A stretch of DNA of 64,000 bases, from positions 799,440-863,439 of the forward strand of contig SJPJ01000001.1 of the NCBI GenBank assembly GCA_007859835.1, read 5' to 3'. Positions within the stretch are counted from its first letter, which is position 1, and every line of letters begins with the position of its first letter. The position numbers were made by a program, and so were the translations under genes. Of the stretch, positions 53,849 through 61,930 are shown piece by piece. Under the pieces are notes generated by a model that saw nothing but the letters and a program-made list of their open reading frames with translations, searched no databases and was not told where the DNA came from. The stretch is from Novipirellula herctigrandis (GTDB lineage: Bacteria; Planctomycetota; Planctomycetia; Pirellulales; Pirellulaceae).

Positions 53849-55180
53849 CTAATGATCAATCGCGGTTTCGTTGGCAGCTCGATTGTTCAATTCGCGGAGT
53901 TGATGCATCGTTTCGATGATCCGTTCTGCTTGAAGTCGAATCGCAGCCTTAGAGTCTTTGTTCGCCAAGGCTTCGGCGCTTTGTTTTTTAAGCTCGTCGA
54001 TCTTCCTCCAATCCATCAACCAATTCCTCTGGTTGGCCGCTTCTCGTAACTCCTCGACCGTTTGTCCAAGGCGTTCGAATAATTCCTTCGTTGGCTGAGC
54101 GTTGTAGCGACGGTAAGGCCCTTTTCCGCCAGGAACTTGCGGCAGAGGTTTGCGTGACGTATTCCCACTCGATTGGAAATACTGCACCAAACAAACGGCG
54201 ACGGAAATCAACCCCAAAATGATCGCAACGACCATGGGTCCCAACGCTTCCTTCACCCCAAACGCTGCCATCCCCCCAAGCACCGCGGCGCCAAGAAAAC
54301 AACTGACCACCGTGCCAATCAAGAGTGGCGAAACGGCCGATTGCGAGTTTCGTTGACGCTTGTTGGATGGTTTGGCATCGTTGGATGCATTGGTAAACGA
54401 TTCGTCAACGCGAACGATAATGACAGTGGAATTGTCAGGTCCACCACGCAAATTGGCTAAGTCAACTAACACACGCGCCGCTAAATCCTCGGGCAAACAA
54501 TCCAATAGCGTCGCTATTTCTTCGTCTTCGACTTGGCCGCTCAAACCGTCACTGCATAGCAAAAAGCAGTCGTTGACTTGAATCGGAAATGGACCTTCGA
54601 TATCGACGTTGACGACGTCATTCGGACCAAGCGAGCGAGTGATGACGTTTTTGGGAATCGCTTGGCCGAGAACGCTGCCTGGTTCCATTTGGCCGCTGGC
54701 TTCAAATTCCCAAACCAACGAATGATCGAAAGTCAATTGTTCGAGAACGCCATTACGCAAGCGGTAGATTCGCGAATCACCCACGTGGGCAATCAGAGCA
54801 CCGCTCGACAAAAGCACCAACGAACTGGCGGTCGTACCCATGTTGTAGAATTCGGGGTTCTGCTGTCCTCGCCGAAAAATTTCAATATTCGCTTCTTCGA
54901 CAGCCACCCGCAAAGCCTCGGCACAATTTCCCTCAATGGATCGGAAATACTGCATCGCGATGTGGTCGGTTGCGATACGGCTAGCCATTTCCCCAGCAGC
55001 ATGAGCCCCCATTCCGTCGGCGACGACGAACAAGTGACCACGATCGGCAAACCGCTCGCCACTGGATGCCGGTAAGCATGCCAAGGAATCCTGATTGTTC
55101 GCTCGACGCATTCCAACATCGGTAAGTTGCGAGAACGCGATTCCTGATTTCCATTTATCCGACACAGAGCGACAACTCAA
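53849..55180 (-). CDS. PP2C-type serine/threonine phosphatase with C-terminal membrane domain
   Basis: The 443-residue product has a PPM/PP2C domain. FSQLTDVGMRRANNQDS holds D31, VVADGMGAHAAGEMAS holds D55 with the GMG loop, then TTASSLVLLSSGALIAHVGD, CFLLCSDGLSGQVEDEE and LRGGPDNSTVIIVRV follow. These supply the metal-coordinating aspartates. After residue 265 come a polar linker, two membrane helices (VVSCFLGAAVLGGMAAFGVK and MVVAIILGLISVAVCLVQYF) and a cytoplasmic coiled-coil tail. It removes phosphate from Ser/Thr substrates, acting against membrane Ser/Thr kinases common in planctomycetes. The first codon is TTG (or a GTG five codons later). No kinase gene is adjacent. Confidence 0.93.
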   Translation of the reverse strand: MSCRSVSDKWKSGIAFSQLTDVGMRRANNQDSLACLPASSGERFADRGHLFVVADGMGAHAAGEMASRIATDHIAMQYFRSIEGNCAEALRVAVEEANIEIFRRGQQNPEFYNMGTTASSLVLLSSGALIAHVGDSRIYRLRNGVLEQLTFDHSLVWEFEASGQMEPGSVLGQAIPKNVITRSLGPNDVVNVDIEGPFPIQVNDCFLLCSDGLSGQVEDEEIATLLDCLPEDLAARVLVDLANLRGGPDNSTVIIVRVDESFTNASNDAKPSNKRQRNSQSAVSPLLIGTVVSCFLGAAVLGGMAAFGVKEALGPMVVAIILGLISVAVCLVQYFQSSGNTSRKPLPQVPGGKGPYRRYNAQPTKELFERLGQTVEELREAANQRNWLMDWRKIDELKKQSAEALANKDSKAAIRLQAERIIETMHQLRELNNRAANETAIDH

Positions 55181-55344
55181 GAGTTTAGATTTGTCAAAAA
55201 GAGGTATGTCCCAATATTGCTTCAGTGTACATCGAAGGACGCCGAGAATAAATCACCCTAGCGTCGATGACCGGTTTTTCGACACCGATCCAAATACGAC
55301 AACCGTTGGATGAAATCGTAAAAGTCAACCTATCCCGCATTGTT

Positions 55345-55974
55345 TTACGCCTCCACTAAACCGCTTGAAACGCCCCATTTTTCGGAAAACACCTGCTCGC
55401 TTAAACCCAATCGCGTCCGTGGAGCCGTTTCACGGTTGTGCATTTGTCTATCAAAGTCGCTTTCCGGCTTACTGAAATCGGGATAGCCGATCGCAATCGC
55501 CGTTTGCGCTTGGTGCCCATCGGGAATGTCATATTGCAGCTTCGTTGCACTGAGATTGATCCCCGCCATTTGATGAATCTGAAGCCCCAACTGTGTCGCC
55601 TGCAACGCCATGTGGGCCGCGGCCTGTCCAAGATCATGCAGTGCGACGCGATTCGGTTTTCCGTTTTGGCGGAACGTGTTACGTGTAACGCTGATCATCA
55701 ACACACCGGCACGACTGGCCCAAGCCCGATTGGATTCTAGCAAGCATCCGACCATTGCATCGAACGCTTCGCTCTCCTGACGCCGTGCAACGATCCACGA
55801 CCAAGGTTGATCATTAAAACTGCTTGCCGCCCAGCGTGCCGCTTCAAGACAACAAACAATTTTTCCGTCCTCGACCGGGCGAGATTCAAATCGATAGGGA
55901 CTCCATCGCTGCTTGATGGATTCAAGCACGTCGGCTTCGCTAGCGTTGACATATTGTTGTTTAACAGAGCTCAT
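55345..55974 (-). CDS. nitroreductase-family FMN oxidoreductase
   Basis: The 209-residue product has nitroreductase-family features: SIKQRWSPYRFESRPVEDGK, AARWAASSFNDQPWSWIVAR (the FMN-binding S-x-x-N-x-Q-P-W segment), VALHDLGQAAAHMALQATQL and YDIPDGHQAQTAIAIGYPDF. Such enzymes use FMN and NAD(P)H to reduce nitro groups, quinones or related compounds in the cytoplasm. The length is normal for the family. It is flanked by the phosphatase gene and a BamB-like gene on the same strand with gaps over 60 bases; there is no clear shared pathway. Confidence 0.9.
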   Translation of the reverse strand: MSSVKQQYVNASEADVLESIKQRWSPYRFESRPVEDGKIVCCLEAARWAASSFNDQPWSWIVARRQESEAFDAMVGCLLESNRAWASRAGVLMISVTRNTFRQNGKPNRVALHDLGQAAAHMALQATQLGLQIHQMAGINLSATKLQYDIPDGHQAQTAIAIGYPDFSKPESDFDRQMHNRETAPRTRLGLSEQVFSEKWGVSSGLVEA

Positions 55975-56041
55975 GGTTTCGTATTTGGATAGGGTTCGTA
56001 TTTAAATTTAAGGGGAAAGGAATCTTCACTCCGTTCGCCAC

Positions 56042-57298
56042 CTACTTCCAACGGTACACCTTTAATGCCGCTAGATCGCGGATGATCAATAGTTCGGTTT
56101 CAACAGCGAGATGAGCCCATGTGTCACTGCCCACGCGAATTTGGTCGAGCACCTTTAGCTCTGAATTGTCCGCTGCGATCAATCGCAAGTCACCCGTTTG
56201 ATCGAGACAGAGTATTTTGTTACCTGCGGCAATCATGCTCCAATATTTGCCAAACGGAGAACTGGTCCATCGAATTTTGCCGTCCGCAACACTTAGTGCC
56301 GCGAGTCGCTGATTTTTGAGGTGCAGGTAGATTGCATCACCGATTAATACCGGCGACGACATATAACCTTGTGTTTTTTGCGACCACGCTTCCGCAACAT
56401 TCCATTGTCCATTTTCGGAACGAATGACATTGAACAATTGGCTTTTTCCACTGTGGGCCGCCGTGAAGATCGCATCACCAACCAGAAGCGGCGTCAAAAT
56501 ATTCATCCCGCGGAACGCTTCGATTGGTTCATTCCATAGCACAGCACCATCGTCAAGCGAGACGCCACAAAGTTGTTCACGCGTTTGCACGACCAATTGT
56601 TTGACGCCACCGAGGACACCGAGCGTGGGGCTAGAAAACGCACCCCCGCTCATCCCACCTTCGACTTGCAACGTCTTCCAAATCACTTTGCCACTGGTCA
56701 AAGCCAGTTTGACCAATGCGCCACCGGTTTGCACATAGATCGCGTCATCGTCAATCAAAGGCGAACAAACCGCTCCAAACGATTGGAGCGGAGTCCCCAT
56801 GACCTTTGGAAAATCAACTCGCCATTTTTCCGCACCCGTCTTGGGGTCAAGGCAAACCAAGACATCTCGCATACCAAATACGACCAAGTGATCCGGAACC
56901 ACGATCGGTGTCGAGCGAATCCAATCGCCATTGGACGCGGCAAAAAACGGCACCGCCATCGCCCCGTCCCATTCTTTTTCCCAAACGATCGTTCCATCGG
57001 CTAGGCTGTGTGCGGTGACACGCTCGGTTTTCTTGGCGATCGTTTCTGTGGTATAGACCAAGCCGTCCATTACCACGGGACCGCTATAACTAGGACCGTG
57101 TGGTTGCTGCCAAACAAGCTCGAGATGTCCCTCAAATTTGTCGGGCCAGCGGAGAGTGGAAATTTGGCCATCCCGGTTGGGACCTCGCCATTGGTTCCAA
57201 GTCAATGCTTGCAGCGGCTCACCACTCGGTGGAGCAGAAAAAGTGGGAGAAGCGACAGTAAAAACGAAGCCGCAGGCGAACAATATTCGGTAAAACAT
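56042..57298 (-). CDS. secreted PQQ-like beta-propeller protein (BamB-like)
   Basis: The 418-residue product has a signal peptide (FYRILFACGFVFTVASPTFS, cut near TFSA) and a beta-propeller built of PQQ-like blades. LTWNQWRGPNRDGQISTLRW is the usual planctomycete opening, then ADGTIVWEKEWDGAMAVPFF, LDPKTGAEKWRVDFPKVMGT, LTSGKVIWKTLQVEGGMSGG, LDDGAVLWNEPIEAFRG and VADGKIRWTSSPFGKYWSM. BamB-like propellers act in outer-membrane assembly, or in protein interaction and binding; no PQQ-dehydrogenase catalytic residues are evident. Its substrate or partner is unknown. The ATG lacks a strong ribosome-binding site. Confidence 0.88.
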   Translation of the reverse strand: MFYRILFACGFVFTVASPTFSAPPSGEPLQALTWNQWRGPNRDGQISTLRWPDKFEGHLELVWQQPHGPSYSGPVVMDGLVYTTETIAKKTERVTAHSLADGTIVWEKEWDGAMAVPFFAASNGDWIRSTPIVVPDHLVVFGMRDVLVCLDPKTGAEKWRVDFPKVMGTPLQSFGAVCSPLIDDDAIYVQTGGALVKLALTSGKVIWKTLQVEGGMSGGAFSSPTLGVLGGVKQLVVQTREQLCGVSLDDGAVLWNEPIEAFRGMNILTPLLVGDAIFTAAHSGKSQLFNVIRSENGQWNVAEAWSQKTQGYMSSPVLIGDAIYLHLKNQRLAALSVADGKIRWTSSPFGKYWSMIAAGNKILCLDQTGDLRLIAADNSELKVLDQIRVGSDTWAHLAVETELLIIRDLAALKVYRWK

Positions 57299-57351
57299 AG
57301 GTGCTGTGAGGAAAAGAGTGCGTAAATGTCAATTTAAGAGAGTCTACGAAG

Positions 57352-57609
57352 GTGGCAAACGCAGCGCCCAGTGAAACGCTGACTTGGGCCTTGAAGATGG
57401 ACGTTTGTGCCCCTGAAGCACTTTCCAAAGCGACGTACGGCGATCGTCGACAAGAACCCGTCCTGACCGACATCAACCTTAGAAATATTCGCAGCTCACT
57501 TCCGCAAATGCTCACTACATTAAAGGAGGGTGTTGAGCCCTCAAGCGTCGGGCATTTATGGTCAAAGTGGCTCAAGGCTAGACGCCTCAACGAACAAAAA
57601 CTGAAATGA
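57352..57609 (+). CDS. possible small protein coupled to the voltage-sensor-like gene
   Basis: A GTG at 57352 opens an 85-residue frame (MANAAPSETLTWALKMDVCA to WSKWLKARRLNEQKLK) that ends in a TGA overlapping the ATG of the next gene (AATGA). The product is soluble with one cysteine and no signal peptide. There is also an internal ATG at 57397. The overlap fits translational coupling, but such overlaps also arise by chance, and no family is recognised. Confidence 0.35.
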   Translation: MANAAPSETLTWALKMDVCAPEALSKATYGDRRQEPVLTDINLRNIRSSLPQMLTTLKEGVEPSSVGHLWSKWLKARRLNEQKLK

Positions 57610-58664
57610 CAACCATCCGCAAGCAAGCCGCTCTTACATTGATCGCAGTTCATACTGCGCCGTTGATGTTTTGGTTGTCACTCACGTTCCTGGTCTGCCA
57701 GGCCGTTTTGGTGGTAATGTGGGTCGATGTTCCAAACCTTCGCAATAACTTGGCAATCGAGGCGACTGCTTTGGAAACCGCCGTGATTGAATCGGGCGTG
57801 ACTGAAACAGGCGAGTTCTCCCAAACCCCACAATTTTACACACCCGATCCAACGTCTCTTCGAATTGAAGCGTTCGCCATCAACCTGATGCTGTTGATTT
57901 GGCCAATCATCATTCTCGAATCGATGTTTCACGCGGTCACTTGCCCATGGAATCGATCGACCATTCGGTTTCACTTTTTCTCGCTGCTGTTTTGTCTGTG
58001 CCCTTCGCTAAGGATGTGCGCCCGCAGTCTTGTGATGGGCGAGAGGTTATGGCTACCGGAATTGGGATGGCGAAAAGCGAACGCGCGAATGCGCCGGCGG
58101 TTGGAGCGAAAATTCAGCCTGCCGATGATCGGAATCGCTCTCCTAATCCTGCCTGTGTTATTGATCGAATTCTTTTTGAAGTCGCAAGTCGCTGACTACC
58201 AATGGTTGCGATTCGCACTGCACTTTTCCACCGGTATGATATGGTTCTGCTTCGCTGGTGAATTCATTCTTATGGTTTCGCTTGCCGAAAAGAAGATCAA
58301 ATATTGCAAAACGCACTGGATCGATTTGGCGATCATCTTATTGCCACTGTTTTCGTTTCTCCGATCCCTTCGTTTGCTCCGGGCGACTGGAATCACCAAA
58401 CTGGTTCGACTATCTCAGTTAAACCAAGTCGCGCGGATGTATCGACTTCGTGGCACAGCAATGAAGGTGCTGCGAGCACTGGTGCTGCTCGATTTCCTCG
58501 AACGAGTGATCAGCCCATCGCCGGAGAAGTCACTGGAACGATTGCAAACACGCCTCAAAGAACTCGACGATGAAGCGAGATTCGTGCGGCGAAAGATCGC
58601 CAAACTTGAGCGAGAGCTCGAAACCAAAGTGACGGCGGAACCGGCGAATCGTCCTGAGTGCTGA
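57606..58664 (+). CDS. voltage-sensor-like membrane protein with C-terminal coiled coil
   Basis: The 352-residue product has N-terminal helices at about 12-40 and 88-110 (NLMLLIWPIIILESMFHA) and a short hydrophobic stretch at 121-137. A second membrane unit resembles a voltage-sensor domain: helix 172-191 (LPMIGIALLILPVLLIEFFL), helix 201-225 with an acidic residue (FCFAGEFILMVSLA), 237-251 with a conserved aspartate (WIDLAIILLPLFS), and an arginine-rich helix 252-278 (LRSLRLLRATGITKLVRLSQ). The helix has spaced arginines as in S4. No pore loop or selectivity filter follows; the protein ends in a coiled coil (about 305-340, SLERLQTRLKELDDEARFVR). It resembles ion-transport family sensors, and the layout recalls proton channels built from a sensor plus coiled coil. 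Function is inferred, not known. Confidence 0.6.
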   Translation: MTTIRKQAALTLIAVHTAPLMFWLSLTFLVCQAVLVVMWVDVPNLRNNLAIEATALETAVIESGVTETGEFSQTPQFYTPDPTSLRIEAFAINLMLLIWPIIILESMFHAVTCPWNRSTIRFHFFSLLFCLCPSLRMCARSLVMGERLWLPELGWRKANARMRRRLERKFSLPMIGIALLILPVLLIEFFLKSQVADYQWLRFALHFSTGMIWFCFAGEFILMVSLAEKKIKYCKTHWIDLAIILLPLFSFLRSLRLLRATGITKLVRLSQLNQVARMYRLRGTAMKVLRALVLLDFLERVISPSPEKSLERLQTRLKELDDEARFVRRKIAKLERELETKVTAEPANRPEC

Positions 58665-58692
58665 AACCCGTTATGAACAAACGGCGAAGGAG

Positions 58693-59391
58693 TTACGCAG
58701 CGTTGGATCGGCGAGATCCGTTTTCAACTTCTTTGCAGGCGTACACGATTCCGCTGCGTTTTCGCTGGACGGTATCAATCGCGCTAATGTGCCGGAGCAC
58801 GTACGCGATTTTTTGAGCGACCCAGCGAGGTCGATCGATCCATCGGGCTAGATCCGAAGTGTTAAACTCGGTCGTCCCCACGGGGATGTTGACGAGTTCT
58901 AACAAATCAGCTGCTTGAGTAAATTCGTAAGTTTCGCCAATCGATTCGAGTGCGACGTCAGCGACCGTATAATCTTTGTGCCAGCGCCGTCGGCGACGCT
59001 TGCTTGGGATTCGCGTCTCAATGACGTGAACCATGGGAACTTCGAAAACCAAATTGCGATTCGGGAATACTCGAGTGAAGTAGATCAAATCCTCAAAAAC
59101 GTCGAGAATGTTGCCGCGTTTGGGACTCATTCGACTCGATTTAATCGGTCCGCCCGCTTTGGCTGCTTTTGCGATTCGCGTCCGCGCGATGACCGGCTTG
59201 ACCACGCGCAGACGATGACGCTTCAGAAGGTCACGGCACTTGTCTCGGATTGCTGACAATCCCGCGCATTGGATTTCAATCAATTCGTCATCGCGAATGA
59301 CGTCAATACGATAGGCCCCCAGCACGACTTCCGTATCCGCTTCATCCGCCGCGTAACAGCGTTTGAGTTGTTGATGAAGCGAAGTTTCCAT
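58693..59391 (-). CDS. conserved hypothetical protein, PD-(D/E)XK-like with C-terminal winged-helix-like region
   Basis: The 232-residue product starts METSLHQQLKRCYAADEADT and continues VVLGAYRIDVIRDDELIEIQ. The spacing of D30 and E39-I40-Q41 after a beta hairpin looks like the D...E-x-(K/Q) core of PD-(D/E)XK nucleases, but no confirmed family was recognised. The middle contains RMSPKRGNILDVFEDLIYFT and a basic stretch (IPSKRRRRRWHKDYT). The last third (TTEFNTSDLARWIDRPRWVA and AYVLRHISAIDTVQRKRSGI) resembles a winged helix. Nucleic-acid binding and perhaps cleavage are inferred. It lies head-to-tail with pyrE on the minus strand but 75 bases away. Confidence 0.6.
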   Translation of the reverse strand: METSLHQQLKRCYAADEADTEVVLGAYRIDVIRDDELIEIQCAGLSAIRDKCRDLLKRHRLRVVKPVIARTRIAKAAKAGGPIKSSRMSPKRGNILDVFEDLIYFTRVFPNRNLVFEVPMVHVIETRIPSKRRRRRWHKDYTVADVALESIGETYEFTQAADLLELVNIPVGTTEFNTSDLARWIDRPRWVAQKIAYVLRHISAIDTVQRKRSGIVYACKEVENGSRRSNAA

Positions 59392-59466
59392 CGTCCTTGA
59401 TCACTACCGTTGAGAGTGAATGTTTCACCTTCGCCTTTCGCATCACGGTTGGCGAAACCTCCGTGT

Positions 59467-60024
59467 TTATGCGGGTTCAATTCCGAAGTCGCGGATCGTC
59501 GTAAGCGTCTTGAGTTCCAAGCCCTTGGCTGCGAATGCTTCGGCGCCGCCTGCTAAACGGTCAATAATCCCAACCACGTAGAGCACCTTCAAACCGAATG
59601 CTTCCGCTGCTTCGACTGCCTTGATCGCGCTACCACCACTGGTGATCACGTCTTCCACAATCACAACGCTTTGACCAGCTTCGACGGGCCCTTCGACTTG
59701 CTTGCCGGTCCCATGCCCTTTGGCCTCTTTACGAACCATGAAACCTTTTAATGGCAAATCGCGTTGCCCGGCAATCGTGACGATGGATGCGGTAATGGGA
59801 TCCGCCCCGATCGCCATCCCACCGACGGCATCAGGCATTTCAGATCCGGATTGGATCACGTCAAGCATCCCTTGACCAATCAAATTGGCTCCTTTGGGAT
59901 GGAGCGTAATTTTTCGACAATCAAGGTAATACGACGCCTTCTTGCCACTGGCTAGCGTGAAGTCGCCGCGAGCCAAGGCCTCGGTGCGAAGGAGGTCCAT
60001 TAACGCGTCACGATCGTAACTCAT
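59467..60024 (-). CDS. pyrE: orotate phosphoribosyltransferase (PyrE)
   Basis: The 185-residue product has PyrE features: FTLASGKKASYYLDCRKITL with the catalytic lysine and arginine region, GMAIGADPITASIVTIAGQR, GFMVRKEAKGHGTGKQVEG (flexible loop) and SVVIVEDVITSGGSAIKAVE, the PRPP-binding motif. It converts orotate and PRPP to orotidine monophosphate in pyrimidine synthesis. Length matches the family. It follows the L,D-transpeptidase gene by 50 bases on the same strand; no other pyrimidine gene is in the window. Confidence 0.96.
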   Translation of the reverse strand: MSYDRDALMDLLRTEALARGDFTLASGKKASYYLDCRKITLHPKGANLIGQGMLDVIQSGSEMPDAVGGMAIGADPITASIVTIAGQRDLPLKGFMVRKEAKGHGTGKQVEGPVEAGQSVVIVEDVITSGGSAIKAVEAAEAFGLKVLYVVGIIDRLAGGAEAFAAKGLELKTLTTIRDFGIEPA

Positions 60025-60074
60025 TCGAGATTCATTCTTTAGGGTTTTTGTCTTCAGTGGGACGAGTCGGCATT

Positions 60075-61511
60075 TTAACGGCGAATCGTGACTGAGGAAC
60101 CCTGTGTCAAAATGCCGTATAAATCGTCCGCATAATCAGCTGCCACACTAATACACCCTTGTGGGCTCGGCTTGGTCGCATAGGGACTGCCGTGAATGCA
60201 CAATTGGCGACCCAAATCCAGCCACAGAGTCCCGTACGGATTATTTGGGCTATTCGGAGGAGCCGCCGTACCATTGGCGTCATAGTAGGTTCGCTCGGAT
60301 TGCTTGTCCTGAATCGTGAACGTTCCCGGTTGGGGTGCTGGATCGTTGCCGACTGCGATTGGGAACCGACCCGCGTAGAGTTCGCCGACAAACAACGTCA
60401 ATTCAAGACGCGTCAAATCGACCTCCGCTCGAAAGGGTCCGCGGACCACTTTTAACTCCGTTCCTGGCAGCACGGTGATCGGGTCTTGGATGCCGTTAAT
60501 ATTCGCAAGCAATTGCCAAGGAACCTCGTAACGAACGGCGATTTGCATCAGAGTTTCATGATGACCAATGCGGTAGGCTTGTTCGAGCAGGTGCCGTTTC
60601 GAATAAATCACTTCGGCCGCTAAAGGATCGAGCCGGCCAAGCAGTTCTTCCCGTTCGGCGGGGCTCAAATTCGGTGTGTTGTAAAATAGACTCAACGTCG
60701 CCAACGCCTCTTTGCGTTGATCGGATGCATATTGTGCGTCGGCTGCTTTGAATGCGTTGGCCAAACCAATGTTCGTATGGGACGAGCTAGCCGCCGAGAG
60801 ATCGGCTGCGGATTCGATATTCACTTGGTTTTGAATACTTGACGCATCATCACTTACGGATGCTGTCACCGAAGTCGCACTCGCAGCCGATGGATCGAAC
60901 GCTTGACCTGATGATGCTTGATTAGGTTCGGGCAATTCAAACGACATGTTCGTCGAAGGATATTGCGTTGGCGCGCCCTTGGGCGACGTAGCCTTGTGGG
61001 TGCTAGCGGACGCTAACGATGCGATGGTCGTGTTGTGATTGGGGATGTCGTTGTCATCGGGCTGATGAATCGTCAAATCAGACCGTTCATCACTGTCACT
61101 CAATTGAGCCGAAACACCACCGGTGAGTGCGTAGGAATTGGCGTCAGCGATCGCCTCGGAACCAACCTCCCCAGCGGGCGAGTATGGCGACGCGAATGTA
61201 CCCGCCGGAGTTCCAGCAGAATCGATTCTTGCAAACGTTCCTTGACCCGGTGGTAAGGCTTGCCCCTCGGGTACGCCCGAGGAAACAGCAAAACCGGAAG
61301 CCCCCGAACCAGACTCCGGTACACCCGTGTTGATTTCTAATCCACCGAGCGATTCGGGAAGCCCATGTTCGATATCGAACCCAGAGCCATCCATCACCAA
61401 TTCAGCGACTTCCGGGGGCAGCGTGTCCGGGGGGGTGGTGAGGGAGACATATGCTCCGTACATCACCGTCATCAATAGAACGACGATTGCAGCAGTTTTT
61501 ATCGTTTGCAT
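60075..61511 (-). CDS. LysM-containing YkuD-type (L,D-transpeptidase-like) protein with altered catalytic motif
   Basis: The 478-residue product starts at an ATG with GGAGGA just upstream (MQTIKTAAIVVLLMTVMYGA, an N-terminal anchor). A long Ser/Gly/Pro-rich, low-complexity linker runs to about residue 300. It is followed by a LysM module (YRIGHHETLMQIAVRYEVPW, then LLANINGIQDPITVLPGTEL, about 310-357) and a YkuD domain (about 360-478) ending in LDLGRQLCIHGSPYA and SPQGCISVAADYADDL. LysM binds peptidoglycan and YkuD makes or breaks L,D cross-links. The usual S-H-G-C-I-R motif reads S-P-Q-G-C-I-S: the cysteine is present (about residue 451), but the histidine before it and the arginine after it are not. 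It is the first gene before pyrE in this direction. Confidence 0.88.
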   Translation of the reverse strand: MQTIKTAAIVVLLMTVMYGAYVSLTTPPDTLPPEVAELVMDGSGFDIEHGLPESLGGLEINTGVPESGSGASGFAVSSGVPEGQALPPGQGTFARIDSAGTPAGTFASPYSPAGEVGSEAIADANSYALTGGVSAQLSDSDERSDLTIHQPDDNDIPNHNTTIASLASASTHKATSPKGAPTQYPSTNMSFELPEPNQASSGQAFDPSAASATSVTASVSDDASSIQNQVNIESAADLSAASSSHTNIGLANAFKAADAQYASDQRKEALATLSLFYNTPNLSPAEREELLGRLDPLAAEVIYSKRHLLEQAYRIGHHETLMQIAVRYEVPWQLLANINGIQDPITVLPGTELKVVRGPFRAEVDLTRLELTLFVGELYAGRFPIAVGNDPAPQPGTFTIQDKQSERTYYDANGTAAPPNSPNNPYGTLWLDLGRQLCIHGSPYATKPSPQGCISVAADYADDLYGILTQGSSVTIRR

Positions 61512-61930
61512 GTCTCTCCTCCGTGAGCGGGCCTCTTCGCAAGCCCATTCATAACCATCCATAATTCAATGCCATCCGAACGAGAATGACATCATAAGTT
61601 CTACTCTTGGTCGCACAGCGGTGCAACCGATTGCTGGCAACGTAGCGAATCCTCTGCAACGGGGACTAGACCAGTTTCCCACGGTTTCTGTTGGTGAAAT
61701 GCGACAATATGCCACCAAAACAACATGCGTGCCAACCGCCATGATCGCCGAACCAATACCTGCCAAAACGAAGCTCGCCAAAACATCGATCCCACGGGGA
61801 TTCCCCCGAATTGGCGATGACGACGGGGTTGGCTGCGTCTGATTGATCTTCCCTTGCAGGCTTCTTATTCAGTAACGTGCCAACCTTATCGTTCCTCTCT
61901 AGCTTCATCCCTACACCATTCGGCTGTCCC
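61512..61930. other. divergent intergenic region
   Basis: This 419-base region separates the minus-strand L,D-transpeptidase-like gene and the plus-strand PAP2 gene. Minus-strand frames over 61566-61965 include a membrane-helix-like stretch, but the frame is broken from the part next to the plus-strand gene, and no ribosome-binding site supports any of them. Promoters for both flanking genes should lie here. Confidence 0.45.
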
